Positions 46,601 through 57,868 of a stretch of 64,000 nt of DNA are shown piece after piece. The stretch lies in contig OY804585.1 of the NCBI GenBank assembly GCA_963680875.1, positions 45,925,414-45,989,413 on the forward strand. The letters run 5' to 3'. The position numbers were made by a program, and so were the translations under genes. The first letter of the stretch is position 1, and every line of letters begins with the position of its first letter. Origin of the DNA: Bathymodiolus brooksi (taxonomy: Eukaryota; Mollusca; Bivalvia; Mytilida; Modiolidae). Under the pieces are notes generated by a model. The model searched no databases and was not told where the DNA came from. It worked only from the letters and a program-made list of their open reading frames with translations.

Positions 46601-47135
46601 TATAAACGTCTAAAATGGTTTGTAAAACAACACCAAGTACACAAAACAAAGTGATAAAGAATTAAACACTTCGTAGAATGACAAAATTTTCGTCCCACCG
46701 AGGGACTTTATCAATGTCTAATTAAATAAAATCTCGAAACAATATGGCGACTATTCAAATTTCAAAAAAGTTTTTGACGGTCCATGTACGGCACAAAAGA
46801 ACCAGAAGATGCACATATGAAACTACATGCATAAAAGAATGGAAATCCTACATATAAATTAATAAAAGTACAATAACAATAATATAAATATACAATAGGG
46901 CTACACATTTAAATAAATGTTAAATTAGAAATAAAAATAAATATAAAAATGAGACATTATTGGTAAATGTATCAAATAGCACTGTCAAAATATTGTTGAA
47001 AACGGTATGATACCCAAACTCATTCAAAAAAACGGCCCGCCACAGTGTGGAATATATACTTTGGGCCAATAGAGCAAACTGTATGTCCTAATACGACTGG
47101 AGGAGATCAACACGAATAGGAGTCAAGAGAGGATA

Positions 47136-48242
47136 TTACTTTTTCTCATTGATTCCATTCGGTGATAAGGTCTTAAGTTTTCTAATCCAGAAGCTTTCCC
47201 TTTCCTGTCTGCTTTTATCATCCCACTTGGGGTTATGGTCAATTATGGTGACCTTCAGTTTGCCGAAAGAATCATGGTGGCCCGTCGATCTGAGATGTCT
47301 GCTGAGTGGAAGGTCAGGTTTGCAATTTGCATCGCTTCTGTGGCCATTCAAGCGTTTACTAAGTTGTTGTTTAGTTTCTCCGATGTATTGAAGACCACAA
47401 ATTGCACATTCCAGGAGGTAGATAATATTTTCTGTCTTGCAGTTGGCATTGCAGTATATGATGAATTTTTCTCCTGTATGTGTGCTGCTGAATTTTTGTG
47501 TGCATTGGATGTTTTTGCACGTCATACATCGTCTCGAATCACATTTTTGACACTGACCATTGTAGGCAGATCGAGTGGAGATGTCAGCTCTCACCAAGAT
47601 GTCTTTCAAACTTTTGGGTTTCCTGAAAGCCAAGACGGGTGGTTCTTTGAAGATTTTACACAGTTCTGGGTGTTTTTGTATGGTTGTCCAGTGCTCACGA
47701 ACGATGCTGGATAAATTACTGAGCGCAGGATGGTATGTAATGACAAATGGCACTCTGTTGTTCGCGTTCTTTTCTTTATATTGGATGAGGTCTTTTCTGT
47801 CAATACCACTTGCTTTGTTAAAACAGTGGTTAATGCTCGTATTGTTGTAACCCCTCTTTTTTAGATGACATTTCAGTTCCCCAAGCCGTTTTTTGGTGGT
47901 TTGTTCGTTGGAGCAGATGCGTTTGATTCGGAGAGCTTGGCTGTACGGAATACTTTTGGTGCAATGTTTAGGATGACAACTCTGTGGGGACAGGTACTGA
48001 TGTTTATCTGTCGGTTTGTTGTATATGTCAGTTGACATAATACCATTTTCACAGGTGGTGTAAGTATCCAGAAAGGAGATGTTATTTCTAGATGTTTCAT
48101 GGGTGAATTTTATAGTGGGGTGAACATTATTGGCGTGGTCAAAGAAACGATTGAGGTTTTCTTCCGACTCGGTCCACTTCATGTCAACGTCGTCTATGAA
48201 ACGAAACCAGGAAAGTGGCCTGTGAGGTGCAGATTGTATGAA
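47136..48242 (-). CDS. Penelope-like element protein, C-terminal part with GIY-YIG endonuclease (left copy)
   Basis: The frame is open from the spacer at 48242, where it contains PLSWFRFIDDVDMKW, i.e. the catalytic F-x-DD motif C of the RT; the first Met is at 48182. Numbering from that Met, the thumb includes SFLDTYTTCENGIMSTDIYN (37-56), a Cys-rich linker CQKCDSRRCMTC (211-222) and the GIY-YIG nuclease IYLLECAICGLQYIGET (254-270) with Arg277, His281 and Glu327 in the expected catalytic places. It ends at NGINEKK. These enzymes copy the element RNA at nicks made by the nuclease. The 5' two-thirds of the RT are missing, so this is a truncated copy, but the retained frame is intact. Confidence 0.85.
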   Translation of the reverse strand, partial: FIQSAPHRPLSWFRFIDDVDMKWTESEENLNRFFDHANNVHPTIKFTHETSRNNISFLDTYTTCENGIMSTDIYNKPTDKHQYLSPQSCHPKHCTKSIPYSQALRIKRICSNEQTTKKRLGELKCHLKKRGYNNTSINHCFNKASGIDRKDLIQYKEKNANNRVPFVITYHPALSNLSSIVREHWTTIQKHPELCKIFKEPPVLAFRKPKSLKDILVRADISTRSAYNGQCQKCDSRRCMTCKNIQCTQKFSSTHTGEKFIIYCNANCKTENIIYLLECAICGLQYIGETKQQLSKRLNGHRSDANCKPDLPLSRHLRSTGHHDSFGKLKVTIIDHNPKWDDKSRQERESFWIRKLKTLSPNGINEKK

Positions 48243-48244
48243 GG

Positions 48245-49285
48245 TGGACCGAGTCGGAAGAAAACCTCAATCGTTTCTTTGACCACGCCAATAATGTTCA
48301 CCCCACTATAAAATTCACCCATGAAACATCTAGAAATAACATCTCCTTTCTGGATACTTACACCACCTGTGAAAATGGTATTATGTCAACTGACATATAC
48401 AACAAACCGACAGATAAACATCAGTACCTGTCCCCACAGAGTTGTCATCCTAAACATTGCACCAAAAGTATTCCGTACAGCCAAGCTCTCCGAATCAAAC
48501 GCATCTGCTCCAACGAACAAACCACCAAAAAACGGCTTGGGGAACTGAAATGTCATCTAAAAAAGAGGGGTTACAACAATACGAGCATTAACCACTGTTT
48601 TAACAAAGCAAGTGGTATTGACAGAAAAGACCTCATCCAATATAAAGAAAAGAACGCGAACAACAGAGTGCCATTTGTCATTACATACCATCCTGCGCTC
48701 AGTAATTTATCCAGCATCGTTCGTGAGCACTGGACAACCATACAAAAACACCCAGAACTGTGTAAAATCTTCAAAGAACCACCCGTCTTGGCTTTCAGGA
48801 AACCCAAAAGTTTGAAAGACATCTTGGTGAGAGCTGACATCTCCACTCGATCTGCCTACAATGGTCAGTGTCAAAAATGTGATTCGAGACGATGTATGAC
48901 GTGCAAAAACATCCAATGCACACAAAAATTCAGCAGCACACATACAGGAGAAAAATTCATCATATACTGCAATGCCAACTGCAAGACAGAAAATATTATC
49001 TACCTCCTGGAATGTGCAATTTGTGGTCTTCAATACATCGGAGAAACTAAACAACAACTTAGTAAACGCTTGAATGGCCACAGAAGCGATGCAAATTGCA
49101 AACCTGACCTTCCACTCAGCAGACATCTCAGATCGACGGGCCACCATGATTCTTTCGGCAAACTGAAGGTCACCATAATTGACCATAACCCCAAGTGGGA
49201 TGATAAAAGCAGACAGGAAAGGGAAAGCTTCTGGATTAGAAAACTTAAGACCTTATCACCGAATGGAATCAATGAGAAAAAGTAA
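48245..49285 (+). CDS. Penelope-like element protein, C-terminal part (right, inverted copy)
   Basis: The sequence is identical to the left copy from WTESEENL onward but starts 66 bp further in, so the FIDD motif is absent. The first in-frame Met is at 48383. It ends with the same stop at 49283-49285. It has no upstream RT and cannot be a working polymerase; the GIY-YIG domain is complete. Confidence 0.85.
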   Translation, partial: WTESEENLNRFFDHANNVHPTIKFTHETSRNNISFLDTYTTCENGIMSTDIYNKPTDKHQYLSPQSCHPKHCTKSIPYSQALRIKRICSNEQTTKKRLGELKCHLKKRGYNNTSINHCFNKASGIDRKDLIQYKEKNANNRVPFVITYHPALSNLSSIVREHWTTIQKHPELCKIFKEPPVLAFRKPKSLKDILVRADISTRSAYNGQCQKCDSRRCMTCKNIQCTQKFSSTHTGEKFIIYCNANCKTENIIYLLECAICGLQYIGETKQQLSKRLNGHRSDANCKPDLPLSRHLRSTGHHDSFGKLKVTIIDHNPKWDDKSRQERESFWIRKLKTLSPNGINEKK

Positions 49286-49820
49286 TATCCTCTCTTGACT
49301 CCTATTCGTGTTGATCTCCTCCAGTCGTATTAGGACATACAGTTTGCTCTATTGGCCCAAAGTATATATTCCACACTGTGGCGGGCCGTTTTTTTGAATG
49401 AGTTTGGGTATCATACCGTTTTCAACAATATTTTGACAGTGCTATTTGATACATTTACCAATAATGTCTCATTTTTATATTTATTTTTATTTCTAATTTA
49501 ACATTTATTTAAATGTGTAGCCCTATTGTATATTTATATTATTGTTATTGTACTTTTATTAATTTATATGTAGGATTTCCATTCTTTTATGCATGTAGTT
49601 TCATATGTGCATCTTCTGGTTCTTTTGTGCCGTACATGGACCGTCAAAAACTTTTTTGAAATTTGAATAGTCGCCATATTGTTTCGAGATTTTATTTAAT
49701 TAGACATTGATAAAGTCCCTCGGTGGGACGAAAATTTTGTCATTCTACGAAGTGTTTAATTCTTTATCACTTTGTTTTGTGTACTTGGTGTTGTTTTACA
49801 AACCATTTTAGACGTTTATA

Positions 49821-50634
49821 TATATATATATATATATATATGTATTTTTTTCCTTCTAAAATATCCATGAAGTAAAAAAATGGACCAGCATTCCAATTAT
49901 TTTTAAAGTACATCATCAGACAAATGCACCTTGTGTCATAAACATTATAATAAAGTCTTTCAGAAAAGAACTTTTTGATTGTGTAATTTGTGAAACTTCA
50001 TCTGAAAGTCAAAAGGTTTATTTCAATTTCAATTGAAAACCAGGACTTGTTCTTAAATATTTCAAGAATGAATTAAATTTCTGTAAAGAATTTGGCTCAG
50101 AAGATAAATTATATTGTGGTACATATTGTTATAACAGTTGTAACACATTTTCTAGGTCAGAAAGTGGAGCTGAAACAAGATCTCAAACTTTTCAATTTCT
50201 TTTAGATATATTGAAGCAGAACCAAGTTGTTGAACAAGTTTCTACAGACATTTATACCTGTATACTTGTTGTTGAATTTGTTATTCATGCTTTTTTTTTT
50301 TTTTTAGATGAAAAGGTACTTCTGTTGCTTGTTGTTTATGAGAAATATAATTCTCTTTTATCTATGAATTTTAATGCTGAAATTTATAAATTTTCTTTTA
50401 CAGAAAAGAATTTTTCAAAATTTGCCATTTTATTAACTTTTTTCCAGCCATTGGATCAAATAAAATAATTTTTTTAACTTCAATTTTAAACAATATTAAC
50501 CAACACTTGGTTATTTTGCCAACAGAAAACATATATATTCATTCTAGTCATTTAATTTACTTAGTGAAATTTGGAATTCTGGTTTGTCCTTTCAGGTAAA
50601 TGCAAGTGTTCTGTATATGTGTCTTAAAATTATG
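49821..50634. other. (TA)n tract and AT-rich intronic DNA
   Basis: A TA repeat directly follows the right palindrome arm; (TA)n-rich sites are plausible Penelope-like targets. The frame at 50211-50468 has no recognised domain. Confidence 0.45.
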
Positions 50635-51000
50635 TGAATGGTAGTCATTCAATATGTGTCTTTTATGTGAATGCTAGTCATTTTGTGTGTATCTTTTATA
50701 TGAATGCTAGTCATTTTGTGTGTGTCTTTTATGTGAATGCTAGTCATTCTGTTTGTGAATGTCATGGTGGAAAAATTATTGCAACCTAAGTATCCATATT
50801 TGTAAATGCTGGTAATTTTGTGAATGTCAAGGGGAAAGAATTATTGCAAACTAAGTACCCATATTTGTAAATGCTGGTCATTTTGTGAATGTCTTTTATG
50901 TGAATGTCATGGTGGAAAGAATTATTGCAACCTAAGTATCCATATTTGTAAATGCTGGTCATTTTGTGAATGTCAAGGGGAAAGAATTATTACAACTTAA
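50635..51000 (+). repeat. Compound tandem repeat, about 34-bp and 75-bp units
   Basis: GTGAATGCTAGTCATTTTGT with TCTTTTAT recurs three to four times, then GAATTATTGCAACCTAAGTA, CCATATTTGTAAATGCTGGT and CATTTTGTGAATGTC recur about four times at 75-110 bp spacing. Confidence 0.8.
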
Positions 51001-51634
51001 CCATCAGTATATGTTATAAAAACTAGTTTGTAGTTGTGTCAAACACATGAATATTCCAAATACATTGATATTTACATTGTGAGATAAACATGAAACTTGG
51101 TAGCTTTCATTCAGATAATAAAATTTCCTAATTCCAAGAAAAATATTTGCTTACACTGATTTTTTTTTAATTTGCCTTGATATAATAGGAAGGGTTAAGA
51201 TATCTGAATAATATTTGTTATGCCCCTTTTTGTCTCAAGGTTTCACTTTTTTTTTTACATTTTTAAAAATTTATTAATTTTTTTACATGTTTTTTTATAA
51301 TATTTTCATATTAATTTTTATTTACATGCTTTTATTTTTTTCACACATTTGTTTCTTTCTATTTATCTTGTACCTGTTACAAAGTATTGAAATTAAATTA
51401 AATTGAAATTATCCCCTTTGCAAGTCTAGTATCATAGATGATTTTTTTCTATTTGAAGTGATGATAGATAGTAATTCCCCAGTCTAAATTACAAAATGCA
51501 CAATGTCTAAAACAATATTGCAATAAAAATATTTCGATTAAACTGAAAAATACGGTATTAATATAAGAAAATTAAAAAAAGACATAAAAATAGACACCCC
51601 TTTCCCAAATGAAATATCCTCTTTCAGATGTACG
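51001..51634. other. T-rich intronic DNA, no feature supported
   Basis: Contains T runs and the words TACAAAGTATTGAAATTAAA; no gene or shared repeat was identified. Confidence 0.4.
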
Positions 51635-51635
51635 C

Positions 51636-51851
51636 TTATGTGTCGTTTATTGTTGATGTTAAGAAACACCACCGATATGTTCCGAAAGACAATGAATTTT
51701 GATGTTTGGCAAATGGTCGATCGATCAAGGTGGGTGTAGCACTAAGTGGAACAATTGCATCCCACAAGACATTGACACTAGTCGTCGGTATGACAATGAT
51801 CCTAGATGATTTCCTCAGGCAATGGATGTTACAGAAAGCCATCATATTGTT
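51636..51851 (+). pseudogene. Coding-like fragment of unknown origin
   Basis: The plus frame reads VSFIVDVKKHHRYVPKDNEF, a stop, then CLANGRSIKVGVALSGTIAS and HKTLTLVVGMTMILDDFLRQ to a stop at about 51851. Composition is more balanced than the surroundings. A 21-base match at 45603 also reads SGTIAS in frame. I cannot name it; it may be a retroposed or transposon-derived piece. It is opposite in strand to the host gene and has no splice sites. Confidence 0.25.
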
Positions 51852-53124
51852 TTAATTAAAATTTCTCACTTAAATAGAACCACCTCGACATTTGTTTTGA
51901 AATTCAGTCCACTTCAAGTAGCAAAATTTGATATTTGTACACTATATAAATAAAAACTGAAGTGATGCAATAAATTTCTATCTATCCATAGACATCTTCC
52001 GAATATTGTAATTGATTTCAATATTTCGTATTTATTGGAAACTGACGTATTTTAACCGATGGGTTGAACGTCATTTTTCATAAAAAATGAAGCGAAAGTC
52101 ACGTGACTGAGACTTGACTTTGTAACTCTCCTGTCACGCTGGCTTTTCTACTGAACAATTTTTTTCTAATAGGTTTGGTTTATTCATTTCAAAAATCACT
52201 TTAGAGTTTTAGAATTAGTTAAATATTAAAAATGTATTTTAGCACATTTAAAATGTGATTATTAATGTAATCAGCTTCCGAGCTGTTGGGTATATACAAT
52301 GTATGATACAATATATCTTTTTACCTCCATTATAGGAGATGTTACTTGTCGCAAGTCGTAACTCTTAAGCTTAAGACTAGTTTAGTGAAACGCACGTATA
52401 CGTGCATGTAAGGAAATTTTAAGAGTGATTTTAGACTTACGATTTACGATCACTTTAGTGAAAAGGTCGCCAGGTGAGCTAAAAATAATTTGTATCTATT
52501 TGATTGCATGCCGACAGCTTGGACATTGTTATTTTGACAACATAAAAGTCAGCCCATATTTAATTCTAAGTTTGGTGAGTGAACGAGTGATTGTTGTTTA
52601 ACACCAACATAACAAATTTTTCACCTATATCATGACAAGAACAAGTTAATTTTCAAAGAGATGATAATGAGGTCTGCTTTGTACTAGTTCTCTAAGTTTG
52701 GTAATTATGTTGATCACATCTATCTCATTGATCTAAAGGATACAACTAGGTCTGCTTCATACCTTGACATATGCCTAGAAATTGATAGTGAGGTCCAGTT
52801 TTACTTAACAACAAAAGAGATGATTTCAATTTCCCATTGTGAACTTTCCATTTTTATGTACATTTAGTAACACTCTAGCAGCACCTGCATATGTAGTATA
52901 TATATCTCTGGCAATTCTGATTTCCTTGATACATGCTTGCTACTAAACAAAGGCTTCCTAGTGGTTAAGTTGAAGTCATCACTTCAAAAGTTTTACAGTA
53001 TCCACCATAACTTGGTTAACCGTTAGGGAATATCTGTGTCACAAATGACCACAGATATGCACCGCTTGTCGTAATCACAAGTCCTTTCCTTATTTTGACT
53101 TATCACCAGGTTTGTAACCAGAGT
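51852..53124. other. Intronic DNA with solitary element fragments
   Basis: A lone tandem-core 3' terminus CCAGGTGAGCTAAAAATA lies at about 52470-52487. The SINE-2 3' part (GTGAGTGAACGAGTGATTGT) is at about 52575-52700. An inverted arrangement of ACTCTTAAGCTTAAGACTAG and TTTTAAGAGTGATTTTAGAC is at 52360-52435. Confidence 0.45.
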
Positions 53125-53350
53125 GACCTGACAGCCCCATTAGTGGAGCAGAAGCTACTTACCCTTCCTGAACACTTCTGTTCACCCCCCTTGTTTTAGT
53201 GGGGTTTGTGTTGCTCAATCTTTAGCTTTCAGTGTCAGGCTTTATAGATCATTGTTGGGTCCTTTTGTCCTTTTTTCGTTTCGGCCATTGTCTTTCGATT
53301 ATACAGCTTCTGATAACCCCTTTGGTATCTTTTAATATTTTCTTGGTCTT
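53125..53350 (+). repeat. Dispersed tail repeat, related to 18410-18640
   Basis: CTTACCCTTCCTGAACACTT, TTTTAGTGGGGTTTGTGTTG, TTGGGTCCTTTTGTCC and AACCCCTTTGGTATCTTTTA align in order with the copy at 18410. It abuts the donor side of the 53359 exon. Confidence 0.55.
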
Positions 53351-53358
53351 AAATTTAC

Positions 53359-53454
53359 CTGTCTAAGATATTCTTTACAGTCATGTTTAGCTTGCATCAG
53401 TAAATCTGCCTGACCTTTGACCACTCGTATATTCCAAGCAAAATTCTCCATTGC
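53359..53454 (-). CDS. Unrecognised host gene, exon f
   Basis: Acceptor TTTATCTTTACAG, 32 codons ([20 protein letters not shown] then [12 protein letters not shown]), donor GTAAAT. Phase 0 at both ends. Predicted helical. It joins the 57776 exon upstream through a 4.3-kb intron filled by the 22-bp and 57-bp arrays, and the terminal exon downstream through a 10.4-kb intron. Confidence 0.85.
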
Positions 53455-53904
53455 CTGTAAAGATAAATAAATATGTAGATATCAAATTTAGTGCACATGA
53501 AACGTTTCTGGAATAACCTTGATCAGGTACACTCAAAATAGAAAGATTGGAAGGTCAAATAATTTAAGTGCTCAGGAGCAATAAAAGCAAAAGGCCTAAA
53601 CAGGATAGCAATCAAAATCGGTTAAGGTCGCCGATGCCTTAGGGAAGAAAACCTTAGTTTTGATAAAAACTACATTATCTAGAAACTGTAAATTTCAATA
53701 ATAAATATATTTAATAAACCCTGTCAGTGTCAAAACACTGACCACTGGGCAGATGATACTCTCATGGATTAATAGTCCACCAGCAGAGGTATCGACCCAT
53801 AAATATTATTTCTTCATTATGAATAAAATGAAAAACAAAAAATACCACACTGTTGTAACAATTCCAAAATCAAATATCAAAATCATAGAAAGAGGCAAAA
53901 TCAA

Positions 53905-56630
53905 TAACTCTAACACACAAATACATGACCTCTAACACACACATACATGACCTCTAACACACAAATACATGACGTCTAACACACACATACATGACCTCTA
54001 ACACACAAATACATGACGTCTAACACACAAATACATGACCTCTAACACACAAATACATGACCTCTAACACACACATACATGACCTCTAACACACAAATAC
54101 ATGACCTCTAACACACACATACATGACCTCTAACACACAAATACATGACGTCTAACACACAAATACATGACCTCTAACACACACATACATGACCTCTAAC
54201 ACACAAATACATGACGTCTAACACACAAATACATGACCTCTAACACACACATACATGACCTCTAACACACAAATACATGACGTCTAACACACAAATACAT
54301 GACCTCTAACACACAAATACATGACATCTAACACACACATACATGACCTCTAACACACACATACATGACCTCTAACACACAAATACATGACGTCTAACAC
54401 ACAAATACATGACCTCTAACACACACATACATGACCTCTAACACACAAATACATGACGTCTAACACACAAATACATGACCTCTAACACACAAATACATGA
54501 CCTCTAACACACACATACATGACCTCTAACACACACATACATGACCTCTAACACACAAATACATGACGTCTAACACACACATACATGACCTCTAACACAC
54601 AAATACATGACGTCTAACACACAAATACATGACCTCTAACACACAAATACATGACCTCTAACACACACATACATGACCTCTAACACACAAATACATGACC
54701 TCTAACACACACATACATGACCTCTAACACACAAATACATGACGTCTAACACACAAATACATGACCTCTAACACACACATACATGACCTCTAACACACAA
54801 ATACATGACGTCTAACACACAAATACATGACCTCTAACACACACATACATGACCTCTAACACACAAATACATGACGTCTAACACACAAATACATGACCTC
54901 TAACACACAAATACATGACATCTAACACACACATACATGACCTCTAACACACACATACATGACCTCTAACACACAAATACATGACGTCTAACACACAAAT
55001 ACATGACCTCTAACACACACATACATGACCTCTAACACACAAATACATGACGTCTAACACACAAATACATGACCTCTAACACACAAATACATGACCTCTA
55101 ACACACACATACATGACCTCTAACACACACATACATGACCTCTAACACACAAATACATGACGTCTAACACACAAATACATGACCTCTAACACACAAATAC
55201 ATGACCTCTAACACACACATACATGACCTCTAACACACAAATACATGACCTCTAACACACAAATACATGACCTCTAACACACAAATACATGACATCTAAC
55301 ACACACATACATGACCTCTAACACACACATACATGACCTCTAACACACAAATACATGACGTCTAACACACAAATACATGACCTCTAACACACACATACAT
55401 GACCTCTAACACACAAATACATGACGTCTAACACACAAATACATGACCTCTAACACACAAATACATGACCTCTAACACACACATACATGACCTCTAACAC
55501 ACACATACATGACCTCTAACACACAAATACATGACGTCTAACACACAAATACATGACCTCTAACACACAAATACATGACCTCTAACACACACATACATGA
55601 CCTCTAACACACAAATACATGACCTCTAACACACAAATACATGACCTCTAACACACACATACATGACCTCTAACACACAAATACATGACGTCTAACACAC
55701 AAATACATGACCTCTAACACACAAATACATGACCTCTAACACACACATACATGACCTCTAACACACAAATACATGACGTCTAACACACAAATACATGACC
55801 TCTAACACACAAATACATGACCTCTAACACACAAATACATGACCTCTAACACACAAATACATGACGTCTAACACACAAATACATGACCTCTAACACACAA
55901 ATACATGACCTCTAACACACAAATACATGACGTCTAACACACAAATACATGACGTCTAACACACAAATACATGACCTCTAACACACAAATACATGACCTC
56001 TAACACACAAATACATGACGTCTAACATACAAATACATGACCTCTAACACACAAATACATGACGTCTAACACACAAATACATGACGTCTAACACACAAAT
56101 ACATGACGTCTAACACACAAATACATGACGTCTAACACACAAATACATGACCTCTAACACACAAATACATGACGTCTAACACACAAATACATGACCTCTA
56201 ACGCACAAATACACGACCTCTAACACAAATACATGACCTCTGACACACAAATACATGACCTCTAACACACAAATACATGACCTCTAACACACAAATACAT
56301 GACCTCTAACACACAAATACATGACCTCTAACACACAAATACATGACGTCTAACACACAAATACATGACGTCTAACACACAAATACATGACGTCTAACAC
56401 ACAAATACATGACCTCTAACGCACAAATACCTGACCTCTAACACACAAATACATGACCTCTAACACACAAATACATGACGTCTAACACACAAATACATGA
56501 CGTCTAACACACAAATACATGACCTCTAACACACAAATACATGACGTCTAACACACAAATACATGACCTCTAACACACAAATACATGACCTCTAACACAC
56601 AAATACATGACCTTTAACACACAAATACAT
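53905..56630 (+). repeat. 22-bp minisatellite, about 124 units, with higher-order structure
   Basis: The unit is TAACACACAAATACATGACC plus TC. Three variant sites recur: AAAT/ACAT, and GACCTC/GACGTC/GACATC. The sequence of variants over units 5-21 is repeated at units 32-48, i.e. every 27 units or 594 bp; the rare GACATC variant lies at 54323, 54917 and 55291 (spacings 594 and 374 bp, both multiples of 22). The right part (after about 55820) is more uniform and has decayed units near 56205. It lies in a host gene intron. Confidence 0.95.
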
Positions 56631-56687
56631 GAGAATGGATCTTAGCATATGCCCACATCTTCTTAACCATTTGTTTCATTATACCCC

Positions 56688-56839
56688 GGGGCCGTTGTGG
56701 CCGCAATGGTATTGGAGTTGGATTTACAGCTACTTGTCCAATCAGTGTCTATCATCATTAAAGTTGTGAGTTCCAACCCCATTCATGGTGAGGTGTACTC
56801 GATACAACATTATGTGATAAAGTTTGTCAGTGACTTGCG
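56688..56839 (+). mobile_element. SINE-1, 5' part, plus strand
   Basis: Head GGGGCCGTTGTGGCCGCAAT, A-box-like TTGGAGTTGG, B-box-like GAGTTCCAACCCC and body to AGTGACTTGCG; it is cut off where an inverted copy begins. Confidence 0.75.
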
Positions 56840-57050
56840 CCACTTTCAACAATATTTCAGTTATATTGTGGAGGTTTATTGATGGAGGAAACATGAGTAC
56901 CTGGAGAAACCACAGAATTGCCGCAAGTGACTGACAAACTTTATCACATAATGTTGTATCGAGTACATCTCACCTGAGTGGGATTTGAACTCACAACATT
57001 AGTAGTGATAGGCATTGATTGCATAAATCCAACTACCATACGATAATGAC
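56840..57050 (-). mobile_element. SINE-1, minus strand, tail-to-middle with its inverted neighbour
   Basis: CCACTTTCAACAATATTTCA at the left through GTGGGATTTGAACTCACAAC to CCAACTACCATACGATAATG. It forms an inverted pair with 56688-56839 and could fold back on it (shared segment around TCGATACAACATTATGTGAT). Confidence 0.75.
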
Positions 57051-57063
57051 TGCAGCACTGTAG

Positions 57064-57775
57064 CTTACAGTACATGGTCATTGGGTCTTACCTTGGTTAA
57101 AAGCACTTACAGTAATGTAGCTTATAGTACATGGTCATTGGGTCTTACCTTGGTTAAAAGGATTTACAGTACTGTAGCTTACAGTACATGGTCATTGGGT
57201 CTTACCTTGGTTAAAAGCACTTACAGTACTGTAGCTTATAGTACATGGTCATTGGGTCTTACCTTGGTTAAAAGGATTTACAGTACTGTAGCTTACAGTA
57301 CATGGTCATTGGGTCTTACCTTGGTTAAAAGCACTTACAGTACTGTAGCTTACAATACATGGTCATTGGGTCTTACCTTGGTTAAAAGCACTTACAGTAC
57401 TGTAGCTTACAATACATGGTCATTGGGTCTTACCTTGGTTAAAAGCACTTACAGTACTGTAGCTTACAGTACATGGTCATTGGGTCTTACCTTGGTTAAA
57501 AGCACTTACAGTACTGTAGCTTACAGTACATGGTCATTGGGTCTTACCTTGGTTAAAAGCACTTACAGTACTGTAGCTTACAGTACATGGTCATTGGGTC
57601 TTACCTTGGTTAAAAGCACTTACAGTACTGTAGCTTACAATACATGGTCATTGGGTCTTACCTTGGTTAAAAGGATTTACAGTACTGTAGCTTACAGTAC
57701 ATGGTCATTGGGTCTTACCTTGGTTAAAAGCACTTACAGTACTGTAGCTTACAATACATGGTCATTGGGTCTTAC
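57064..57775 (-). repeat. 57-bp minisatellite repeating a 5' splice site
   Basis: Read on the minus strand, each unit is TTAACCAAGGTAAGACCCAA then TGACCATGTA.TGTAAGCTAC and AGTACTGTAAGTGCTTT. CTTACCTTGG (plus strand) occurs 13 times from 57087 to 57771, exactly 57 bp apart; the copy at 57771 is the real donor of the 57776 exon. The other twelve are exact copies of exon end plus GTAAGA in the downstream intron. The plus-strand frame at 57081-57878 stays open only because 57 is divisible by three. Confidence 0.9.
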
Positions 57776-57868
57776 CTTGGTTAACTTCTTTCCCTTTAAG
57801 CCAGCATTAGTACAAACGTTTTCTAAATCTTCATGCCATTCTACTCCTGCTCTCTGTGCATGTACTAT
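57776..57868 (-). CDS. Unrecognised host gene, exon e
   Basis: Acceptor GATTATTTACAG, 31 codons (IVHAQRAGVEWHEDLENVCT then NAGLKGKKLTK), donor CCAAG/GTAAGA. Phase 0 at both ends. Its last ten bases and donor seed the 57-bp array that immediately follows. Confidence 0.85.

Larger units (their letters stand above)
46601..49820. mobile_element. Giant palindrome of two head-to-head Penelope-like element copies
   Basis: Left arm 46601-48177 and right arm 48244-49820 (1,577 bp each) are inverted copies: every mirrored coordinate pair sums to 96421 without an indel, and all mirrored open frames give identical proteins. The 66-bp spacer is 48178-48243. Outside the arms identity ends abruptly; the right arm runs into (TA)n. 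Each arm holds the 3' part of a Penelope-like element: RT thumb, Cys-rich linker, GIY-YIG endonuclease and a 535-bp 3' region. It lies in the intron between the last two host exons. Confidence 0.9.

Noticed and set aside
47149..49272. Frames of 67-159 codons on the opposite strand of the Penelope-like genes
   Set aside because: Antisense shadows of the GIY-YIG/RT frame, duplicated by the palindrome.
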